5,633 nucleotides of DNA, from positions 1-5,633 of the forward strand of contig CAMAYW010000183.1 in assembly GCA_945862475.1 (NCBI GenBank). The letters are read 5' to 3'. Below, piece by piece: positions 1 to 5,008 of the stretch. This DNA is from Bacteriovorax stolpii (GTDB lineage Bacteria; Bdellovibrionota; Bacteriovoracia; Bacteriovoracales; Bacteriovoracaceae). Made by a program: the position numbers and the translations under genes. The number at the start of each line of letters is the position of its first letter. The first letter of the stretch is position 1. A model generated the notes under the pieces. That model was not told the origin of the DNA, did no database searches, and saw nothing but the letters and a program-made list of their open reading frames with translations.

Positions 1-79
1 CATGCCGAAGTTCAGGTCGATCCCTCATTTCCACCGCCGCAAAAAAAGCATCCATATCGATATGAATAATTTTACTCAT
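1..79 (-). CDS. dinB: DNA polymerase IV (Y-family), N-terminal fragment
   Basis: Partial gene: the minus strand opens with ATG at 79-77 and gives 26 codons before leaving the window, so only the start of a protein normally about 350-400 residues long is present. The reading begins MSKIIHIDMDAFFAAVEMRD, which matches the N-terminus of E. coli DinB almost residue for residue. Asp8, the first of the catalytic metal-binding carboxylates of Y-family polymerases, is present, and so is the aromatic pair FF (12-13) that holds the steric gate excluding ribonucleotides. E. coli Cys11 is Ala here. In the family this enzyme performs error-prone translesion synthesis and is often under SOS control. It is transcribed away from rho. 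No Shine-Dalgarno is visible in front of the ATG (CAAAGA only), and I recognise no LexA box of a type I know in the intergenic region. The family call is firm despite the short length, because this block is highly diagnostic. Confidence 0.88.
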   Translation of the reverse strand, partial: MSKIIHIDMDAFFAAVEMRDRPELRH

Positions 80-85
80 TCTTTG

Positions 86-114
86 ATTGTACGGAAAATA
101 TACGCATTCTTGAA
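86..114 (-). promoter_or_regulatory. Candidate dinB promoter, possibly giving a leaderless mRNA
   Basis: On the minus strand, TTCAAG (114-109) and TACAAT (91-86) are separated by 17 bases. The -10 matches the sigma-70 consensus at 5 of 6 positions, the -35 only at 3 of 6. The -10 is followed by six bases and then the dinB ATG, so a start point at the usual distance would fall on or next to the A of the ATG. This fits the missing Shine-Dalgarno, but AT-rich DNA produces such matches by chance. Confidence 0.3.
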
Positions 115-134
115 GAGAGATTGTTTTTTCTTAA

Positions 135-155
135 ATTAGGACTTATGTACCTAAT
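135..155. repeat. Inverted repeat in the dinB-rho intergenic region
   Basis: ATTAGG (135-140) is exactly complementary to CCTAAT (150-155). The pairing continues inward with AC/GT (141-142 with 147-148) past a single unpaired A at 149, leaving a TTAT loop. It lies between the two divergent genes, about 40 bases upstream of the rho -35 candidate and about 20 bases beyond the dinB -35 candidate. No U-run follows on either strand that would suggest a terminator. A protein-binding site (for example a repressor operator) is the simplest reading, but the function is unknown. Confidence 0.35.
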
Positions 156-193
156 ATTACATGAATAAATAACATGCGTTTACGATTCATGGT

Positions 194-221
194 TTGACTT
201 CTTTTGGTTTCAGTATAAGAT
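194..221 (+). promoter_or_regulatory. Candidate promoter for the rho operon
   Basis: TTGACT (194-199) matches the sigma-70 -35 consensus at 5 of 6 positions. TATAAGAT follows at 214-221. Read as TAAGAT (216-221), the -10 gives a 16-base spacer with 4 of 6 matches; TATAAG (214-219) is closer to consensus but leaves only 14 bases. Either way a start near base 227 would give a leader of about 70 bases before the rho ATG. It is the best plus-strand promoter match in this intergenic region and would serve rho and the genes behind it. Confidence 0.45.
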
Positions 222-250
222 AGTCAGGAATCAAAACAGATATTCGATAC

Positions 251-268
251 ATTCTCTTAATCGAGAAT
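251..268 (+). promoter_or_regulatory. Stem-loop in the rho leader
   Basis: ATTCTC (251-256) pairs perfectly with GAGAAT (263-268) around a 6-base loop. The same right arm could instead pair with TATTC at 241-245 (GAATA at 265-269), supported by GAT/ATC at 246-248 and 260-262, so two mutually exclusive folds are possible. No poly-U tract follows, so this is not an intrinsic terminator. The position in the untranslated leader is suggestive because E. coli rho is autoregulated through its leader, but the stem is short and weak. Confidence 0.25.
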
Positions 269-296
269 AAAACTCCCAAACAAAAAAATTTATTCC

Positions 297-1871
297 ATGA
301 CCACAAGAAAACCAAGAAAATCCGCTTCATCCGAGTCTCCTTCAACAGATGCAGAAGTTCAAACTGCAGTGGCAGAGGCCACTCCTGTAGAACAAGCTGT
401 CGAGGTGAGTGGCCCACCTGCCACAGAAGCACCTCCCGTTCATCAAGAGGATAGGGGTCCTCAAAGAAGACCTCACCAAGGCCATCGTGAAAGGGATCAT
501 CACAATAGATATCGTGATCGCGGTCACCATCAGGATTACCAAAGACCTAGTCATCAATCTAACCATCAACAAGTTGCGGATTCAGAACCCCGTAACCCAG
601 TTCCAACCAATCGTGGAGATAGAATGCATTTAAGTGCTTTACGCGAAAAAGACATTGAAGAACTAACTAAAATGGCGGAAGACGCTCAAATTGAAAATGC
701 CGCAGGATTAAAAAAACACGAACTTATTTTTGCTCTCCTTACTAAAAAAGCGAAAGATAATGAGGAAATTTTTGGGGACGGCGTTCTTGAAATTCTTCCA
801 GATGGTTTTGGTTTTTTAAGATCACCATCTTATAACTACCTTCCTGGTGCCGATGATATTTACGTTTCACCCTCACAGATTCGTCGATTTGGTTTAAGAA
901 CCGGAGATACGATTGAGGGACAAATTCGGACCCCGAAAGAAGGCGAGAGATATTTTGCGCTTCTTAAAGTTAATCACATCAATTTTAGAGACCCAGAAAC
1001 TCATCGCTCTACGGTTCTCTTTGATAACTTAACTCCGCTTTATCCAAATAAAAAAATTAATCTCGAATCGAAACCAACCAATTACTCAACTCGAGTGATT
1101 GATCTTTTTGTTCCTCAGGGTTTTGGACAGAGATGCTTGATTGTTGCTCCTCCTAAAGCTGGTAAAACCATGCTTATGCAGGATATTGCAAACTCTATCT
1201 CAGATAATCACCCCGACGCAAAATTAATTGTTCTACTCATTGATGAGCGTCCAGAAGAAGTAACAGATATGAAGCGAAACGTTCGCGCAGAAGTTGTTTC
1301 TTCAACATTTGATGAACCTGCCACTCGTCACGTTCAAGTCGCCGAGATGGTGATTGAAAAAGCGAAAAGACTCGTTGAGGCAAAACAGCATGTCATCATT
1401 CTTCTTGACTCCATCACTCGATTAGCAAGAGCTTACAATACAGTTGTTCCACCTTCGGGGAAAATTCTCTCTGGTGGGGTAGACTCTAATGCTCTTCATA
1501 AGCCGAAGCGCTTCTTCGGAGCGGCTAGAAATATTGAAAATGGTGGCTCTCTCACGATCATTGCGACAGCCCTTATCGATACTGGCTCAAGAATGGATGA
1601 AGTTATTTTTGAAGAATTCAAAGGTACTGGTAACTCTGAAATTCAGCTTGATAGAAAACTCATGGAAAAACGTATTTTCCCAACTCTTGATATCAATAAG
1701 TCTGGAACGCGCAAGGAAGATCTCCTCATGGGAGACAAAGATCTTCAGCGAGTGTTTGTTCTTAGAAGAGTTTTAAATCCTATGAATACGATTGATTCGA
1801 TGGAATTTATTCTCGAGAGAATGAGAGATACAAAAACAAATATTGCTTTCCTTGATAAAATGAACGGCTAA
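297..1871 (+). CDS. rho: Transcription termination factor Rho with long N-terminal extension
   Basis: Encodes a 524-residue Rho, the hexameric RNA-dependent ATPase/helicase that loads on nascent unstructured RNA and releases RNA polymerase. Residues 110-524 align along their length with the 419-residue E. coli protein. The N-terminal helical domain and OB-fold primary RNA site include DGFGFLR (169-175) and YFALLKV (219-225). Walker A is APPKAGKT (284-291, Lys290), the catalytic Glu is Glu317 in LIDERPEE, and Walker B is VIILLD (366-371). The Q-loop lies around LSGGVDSNAL (391-400), the R-loop around GTGNSE (443-448), and the arginine finger is expected at Arg472 in GTRKE. All catalytic residues are intact. 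Residues 1-109 are extra: the first half is rich in Ala, Glu, Pro, Ser and Thr, the second in His, Arg, Gln, Asp and Asn, so the segment is probably disordered. The ATG at 297 is the first after an in-frame stop at 258-260 but lacks a Shine-Dalgarno. Met110 (ATG at 624) has one and is a possible second start. The stop TAA overlaps the next ATG by one base. Confidence 0.97.
   Translation: MTTRKPRKSASSESPSTDAEVQTAVAEATPVEQAVEVSGPPATEAPPVHQEDRGPQRRPHQGHRERDHHNRYRDRGHHQDYQRPSHQSNHQQVADSEPRNPVPTNRGDRMHLSALREKDIEELTKMAEDAQIENAAGLKKHELIFALLTKKAKDNEEIFGDGVLEILPDGFGFLRSPSYNYLPGADDIYVSPSQIRRFGLRTGDTIEGQIRTPKEGERYFALLKVNHINFRDPETHRSTVLFDNLTPLYPNKKINLESKPTNYSTRVIDLFVPQGFGQRCLIVAPPKAGKTMLMQDIANSISDNHPDAKLIVLLIDERPEEVTDMKRNVRAEVVSSTFDEPATRHVQVAEMVIEKAKRLVEAKQHVIILLDSITRLARAYNTVVPPSGKILSGGVDSNALHKPKRFFGAARNIENGGSLTIIATALIDTGSRMDEVIFEEFKGTGNSEIQLDRKLMEKRIFPTLDINKSGTRKEDLLMGDKDLQRVFVLRRVLNPMNTIDSMEFILERMRDTKTNIAFLDKMNG
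615..618 (+). promoter_or_regulatory. Internal ribosome-binding site within rho
   Basis: GGAG (615-618) lies 5 bases before an in-frame ATG (624-626) coding for Met110, exactly where similarity to E. coli Rho begins (MHLSALREKD against MNLTELKNTP, as I recall the latter). The upstream ATG at 297 has only an A/T-rich leader. Initiation here would make a 415-residue Rho, close to the E. coli length. Whether it is used, alone or beside the long form, cannot be decided from sequence. Confidence 0.35.
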
Positions 1872-2995
1872 TGAAGAAGATTTTTAAACGCATCACTCTT
1901 TTACTTGCTAAGCAGTACACTTCAATTGGTGGTCAAGCAGTAATCGAGGGAGTGATGATGAGATCTCCCAATGCTTTTGTCGTGGCAGTAAGAAAGCCCG
2001 ATGGCAGCATTCGTCTTCGTCGCGACCAATGGTATGGTTTATCTAAAAAGCTCGATTTTCTAAAAAAGCCTTTTTTAAGAGGTATCTTGATGCTGATTGA
2101 GACCATGGCCAATGGTCTAGTTTCACTTAATTATTCGGCCAACATTGCCATGGCCGAAGAAGAAAGAGAGAAGGCCCTCAAAAAGGGAAAGACTCTTGAG
2201 GAATTTGAGGCCACTCAAAAGAAGAAGGAAAAGGTTGATCTAGCGACATTCCTCACGATGGCCGTTTCTTTTACATTCGGGATTGGTTTGTTCGTTTTTG
2301 CTCCCCACATGATTACTTTTGGTATTGGCAATCTTTTGGGACAAAATTGGACGCTTGATAGTTTTGCTTTTCACGCTGTCGATGGAGTTGTTAAAGCTGC
2401 GATATTTATCCTGTATATCTGGGGAATATCCTTCATGAAAGATGTTTATCGTGTTTTTCAATATCATGGGGCTGAACATAAATCGATTGCGACTTTCGAA
2501 GCTGGAATGGACCTTACGGTCGAGAACGCTAAAAAGTTTTCAACTCTTCATCCTCGATGTGGAACAAGTTTTGTCTTTTTTCTTATTCTAATCTCAATCA
2601 TTCTTTTCTCTGCTGTTTTTACGCTCATTCCTGTTGGAGCTAGTCTTCCACCCGTACTGAGGCATGTTGTAGCTGTGCTTTTTAAAGTTGTTTTAATGTT
2701 ACCTATAGCAGGTATTAGTTACGAACTCATTAAGGCTTCTGGAAAGTGCTCAGATAAATGGTGGGCAAAGGCGATGGCAGCTCCGGGGATGCTTTTACAA
2801 AAAATCACAACGAAAGAACCTGACGAAAAACAACTTGAAGTTGCGCTCTCTAGTATCAAAGCCGTTCTTTTTTTAGAAGGGAAGTACAATCTAAAAGAGG
2901 CTAAAGAAAAGATCATTACATTAGATGAAATAGATATTCAGTCACTTCAAGATATTGAGACCACAAACTCATCTCTTAAAGAATTTTTAGAATAG
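1871..2995 (+). CDS. DUF1385 (YqhQ-like) multi-pass membrane protein
   Basis: A 374-residue protein of the DUF1385/YqhQ family, listed in orthology schemes as a predicted metal-dependent enzyme; its reaction is unknown. Family signatures are clear: GGQAVIEGVMMRSP (20-33), YHGAEHK (198-204), HPRCGTSF (227-234), and AGISYELIK (280-288) followed by APGMLLQKIT near 304. About four membrane helices are visible, roughly 126-153, 168-188, 232-257 and 262-286. YHGAEHK and HPRCGT lie in the single loop between helices 2 and 3. His199, Glu202, His203, His227 and Cys230 are therefore candidate ligands of one metal site (inference). The loop follows the basic MKDVYR, suggesting a cytoplasmic side. A very charged segment (about 96-123) precedes the first helix, and the tail beyond 312 is soluble. 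The ATG overlaps the rho stop as TAATG, which implies translational coupling. The gene ends in TAG, 21 bases before prfA. The family call is firm; function is open. Confidence 0.9.
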   Translation: MKKIFKRITLLLAKQYTSIGGQAVIEGVMMRSPNAFVVAVRKPDGSIRLRRDQWYGLSKKLDFLKKPFLRGILMLIETMANGLVSLNYSANIAMAEEEREKALKKGKTLEEFEATQKKKEKVDLATFLTMAVSFTFGIGLFVFAPHMITFGIGNLLGQNWTLDSFAFHAVDGVVKAAIFILYIWGISFMKDVYRVFQYHGAEHKSIATFEAGMDLTVENAKKFSTLHPRCGTSFVFFLILISIILFSAVFTLIPVGASLPPVLRHVVAVLFKVVLMLPIAGISYELIKASGKCSDKWWAKAMAAPGMLLQKITTKEPDEKQLEVALSSIKAVLFLEGKYNLKEAKEKIITLDEIDIQSLQDIETTNSSLKEFLE

Positions 2996-3003
2996 ATACT
3001 CCC

Positions 3004-3008
3004 AAGGA
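3004..3008 (+). promoter_or_regulatory. prfA ribosome-binding site (supports a GTG start)
   Basis: AAGGA (3004-3008) stands 8 bases in front of GTG at 3017-3019, in the 21-base gap after the DUF1385 gene. It fixes the start of RF1 at a GTG codon, and the resulting N-terminus MFDKLEAVVRRFE is typical for RF1. Confidence 0.8.
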
Positions 3009-3016
3009 AAATTCAC

Positions 3017-4087
3017 GTGTTCGATAAATTAGAAGCTGTTGTCAGACGATTTGAAATATTAACAGAAAGGTTAGCGGATCCAACGCTTTATGATCGCGCT
3101 CAAGAGCTTCGTGAAACCAACGCAGAACGTTCAAACATAGAACCTATTGTCATTAAATTCAAAGAATATAAAAAACTTCTTACTGATATTGAGGGCAATA
3201 AAGATATCATTCATAACGAGAAAGATGAAGATATGCGCGAGATGGCCAAAGAAGAACTCAGTGAGCTTGAGGCCAAACTTCCCGTTATTGAACAAGAACT
3301 GAAACTCCTTCTTCTGCCTAAAGATCCAAACGATGAACGAAACGTCATATTAGAAATCCGTGCCGGTGCTGGTGGAGATGAGGCGTCTATCTTCGTTGCC
3401 GACGTGTGGAGGATGTATAAAAACTATTTTAACTCTAAAGGCTGGCGATCCGAGGTTGTTTCAATCTCTGAAGGTGATCGTGGACTGAAAGAAATTGTTG
3501 TTAACGTTTCTGGAGATAAAGTTTACTCCAAAATGAAATATGAATCTGGAGTACACAGAGTTCAACGTGTTCCGGATACGGAGGCCCAAGGTCGAGTTCA
3601 TACTTCAACCATCACGGTAGCAGTCATGCCTGAAGCCGATGAAGTAGGGGATATTGAACTTAATATGAACGAAATTAGAGTTGATGTGTATCGCTCATCA
3701 GGTTCCGGTGGTCAGTCAGTTAACACAACAGACTCAGCTGTGCGCTTAACTCACTTACCAACAGGAATTGTGATCGCGATGCAAGATGAGCGGTCTCAGC
3801 TAAAAAACAAAGAGAAAGCTTTTAAAATTCTAAAAACAAAATTATTTGATCTTAAAGTACAGGAAGCTGCTGCTAAAGAAGCTGCAACCAGAAAAGGCCT
3901 TGTTGGGACTGGAGATCGTTCTGAAAGGATCAGAACTTATAATTATCCTCAGGGAAGAATCTCAGATCACCGAATCAACTTCACGATTTATAATCTGCCT
4001 GCATTCATGAATGGAGATATAGAGGAAGTCATTGATGCCCTCATTGCTCATAACCAGGCAATCCTTCTTCAAGGGACTGAAGAATAG
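3017..4087 (+). CDS. prfA: Peptide chain release factor 1 (RF1)
   Basis: A 356-residue class I release factor, close to the 360 residues of E. coli RF1. It recognises UAA and UAG in the ribosomal A site and triggers hydrolysis of peptidyl-tRNA. The helical N-terminal domain (about 1-100) is followed by the conserved EIRAGAGGDEASIF (113-126). The stop-codon-reading tripeptide of the PxT type is PDT at 186-188, in RVPDTEAQGRVHTS; PxT rather than SPF marks RF1 and not RF2. The catalytic loop SGSGGQSVNTTDSA gives GGQ at 231-233, whose Gln233 is the target of PrmC, encoded next. The C-terminal part includes TGDRSERIRTYNYPQGRISDHR (298-319), normal for the family. Translation starts at GTG with an AAGGA site 8 bases upstream. 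The gene ends in TAG, which only RF1 itself can read. The next in-frame stop is also TAG (4130-4132), so readthrough would add 14 codons after the stop. Confidence 0.97.
   Translation: MFDKLEAVVRRFEILTERLADPTLYDRAQELRETNAERSNIEPIVIKFKEYKKLLTDIEGNKDIIHNEKDEDMREMAKEELSELEAKLPVIEQELKLLLLPKDPNDERNVILEIRAGAGGDEASIFVADVWRMYKNYFNSKGWRSEVVSISEGDRGLKEIVVNVSGDKVYSKMKYESGVHRVQRVPDTEAQGRVHTSTITVAVMPEADEVGDIELNMNEIRVDVYRSSGSGGQSVNTTDSAVRLTHLPTGIVIAMQDERSQLKNKEKAFKILKTKLFDLKVQEAAAKEAATRKGLVGTGDRSERIRTYNYPQGRISDHRINFTIYNLPAFMNGDIEEVIDALIAHNQAILLQGTEE
4071..4076 (+). promoter_or_regulatory. Probable prmC ribosome-binding site inside the end of prfA
   Basis: AAGGGA (4071-4076) lies in the last codons of prfA, 7 bases before the AUA codon at 4084 proposed as the prmC start. 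No comparable site stands before the conventional candidates: the bases just upstream of TTG 4177 and ATG 4180 read CAGCGTTTT. AGGAG at 4131-4135 has no in-frame start codon at a workable distance. Confidence 0.5.
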
Positions 4088-4929
4088 AAACGCTTCGAGA
4101 GTATTGGAGCTCATTCTATTCTACTCATGTAGGAGTTCTTAGAAATCATTACCCAGGCCTTAATCTCCAGCGTTTTTTGATGGAAGTGAAAGATTTATCC
4201 TCAAAAAAAACTCATTCGATAAAAGAATTGGAAGATGAGAATCTTTCTTACTCTCTAGTAAAAGAGATGGAGAGTTCTTTTTTAGAGGGAGTTCCTTTTC
4301 AGTATTTACTAGAAGAAAGTGAATTTTATCATCATCGGTTTTATGTAAATCGTAGTGTACTTATTCCAAGGCCAGAAACAGAATATTTAGTCGACCTTGT
4401 GGTGAGAGAATTTAAAGGTAAGGTTAAGAGCGTTCTAGATGTTGGAACTGGATCTGGTGTCATACTTCTAAGTTTATTAAGTCATGGCGTGGGTCAATCT
4501 GGGATAGGTGTTGATATTTCCAATGCTGCACTAGAAGTTGCGAATATCAATCTACAAAAACTTAACCTTCAGAGTAAAGCTCGTCTTCTACATTCAGATC
4601 GACTGCAAAATATTGACGGAGTCTTTGATCTTATTATTTCTAATCCTCCTTATATCAAGGCGCAGTCTCATAAAAATTTAGTTCACTCTTCTGTCGATAA
4701 ATTTGAACCACAAGAGGCCCTTTATTTACCGGATGATTTTTATGCCTTTTGGTTTGAGGATTTTTTTCAAGAAATTAGGTCTCATCTAAAGGGTACATTT
4801 TTTATGGAAGGCCATGAACTAGAGGTCGAAAATCAGGCAAAAATGCTGGTGAGGATGGGATTTTCGGGGGTAGAGGTCTTAAAAGATCTCTCGGGAGCAC
4901 CTCGATATATTAGGGCGAACTATTCTTAG
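4084..4929 (+). CDS. prmC: Release factor glutamine-N5 methyltransferase, probable AUA start
   Basis: PrmC (HemK) transfers a methyl group from S-adenosylmethionine to the GGQ glutamine of RF1 and RF2. Counting from base 4084 (281 residues), the start of the catalytic domain LIPRPETEYLV is 93-103, the SAM-binding loop VLDVGTGSG is 117-125, the catalytic NPPY is 187-190 and FEPQEALY is 207-214. The start is doubtful. The first conventional codons are TTG 4177 and ATG 4180, giving 250 or 249 residues and cutting away about half of the N-terminal helical domain that grips the release factor. The frame is open back to a TGA at 4078-4080. The 31 extra codons read ETLREYWSS, then HYPGLNLQRF, then the rest of the gene, which looks like genuine PrmC N-terminus and brings the length to that of E. 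coli PrmC (277). The only well-placed start is AUA at 4084, overlapping the prfA stop as ATAG, with AAGGGA 7 bases upstream. The gene ends in TAG. Family call firm; start inferred. Confidence 0.92.
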   Translation: METLREYWSSFYSTHVGVLRNHYPGLNLQRFLMEVKDLSSKKTHSIKELEDENLSYSLVKEMESSFLEGVPFQYLLEESEFYHHRFYVNRSVLIPRPETEYLVDLVVREFKGKVKSVLDVGTGSGVILLSLLSHGVGQSGIGVDISNAALEVANINLQKLNLQSKARLLHSDRLQNIDGVFDLIISNPPYIKAQSHKNLVHSSVDKFEPQEALYLPDDFYAFWFEDFFQEIRSHLKGTFFMEGHELEVENQAKMLVRMGFSGVEVLKDLSGAPRYIRANYS

Positions 4930-4952
4930 CTTTCGCGTCAGATGCTAAATCA

Positions 4953-4981
4953 GAGACAATTTCAACTTTTCTCCATACAAT
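4953..4981 (+). promoter_or_regulatory. Candidate murA promoter
   Basis: GAGACA (4953-4958; 4 of 6 matches to TTGACA) and TACAAT (4976-4981; 5 of 6 to TATAAT) stand 17 bases apart in the 79-base gap between prmC and murA. A start near 4988 would leave about 20 bases of leader. I see no intrinsic terminator between prmC and murA, so the promoter would add to readthrough from the upstream operon. Confidence 0.45.
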
Positions 4982-5001
4982 TCCACAAAACTTTTTTATG
5001 G

Positions 5002-5006
5002 AAGGA
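5002..5006 (+). promoter_or_regulatory. murA Shine-Dalgarno at unusually short spacing
   Basis: AAGGA (5002-5006) is the only Shine-Dalgarno-like match before murA, but just 2 bases separate it from the ATG at 5009. The usual gap is about 5-9. Another ATG (4998-5000) sits immediately before it, out of frame. The murA start itself is secure from protein similarity, so initiation may be weak or depend on other features. Confidence 0.4.
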
Positions 5007-5008
5007 TT

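Noticed and set aside
187..432. Minus-strand open frame of 81 codons spanning the rho promoter region and rho start
   Set aside because: It is antisense to the rho N-terminal coding region and leader, has no recognisable motif, and crosses the best plus-strand promoter candidate; a chance frame.
342..633. Alternative open frames on both strands across the Rho extension
   Set aside because: Low-complexity coding sequence (His, Arg and Gln codons) keeps other frames open. The translations look random, while the rho frame is continuous with the conserved core.
1489..1776. Second plus-strand frame inside the rho ATPase domain
   Set aside because: Fully nested in strongly conserved rho sequence, with no family resemblance; a shadow frame.
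2240..2916. Minus-strand frames inside the DUF1385 gene
   Set aside because: Antisense to conserved membrane-protein motifs, with no Shine-Dalgarno or recognisable domain.
4127..4132. ATG at 4127 as prmC start
   Set aside because: It is in the prfA frame, not the prmC frame, and is followed at once by TAG.
4088..4176. Intergenic spacer between prfA and prmC holding a regulatory RNA
   Set aside because: The only stem I could find is a distant 5-base pairing (TGGAG 4105-4109 with CTCCA 4165-4169). The region is better explained as coding sequence for the PrmC N-terminus.
4930..5008. Intrinsic terminator between prmC and murA
   Set aside because: The run of T before 5000 is not preceded by a GC-rich stem; the TCAGAT/ATCAGA look-alike at 4938-4955 is not self-complementary in the needed orientation.
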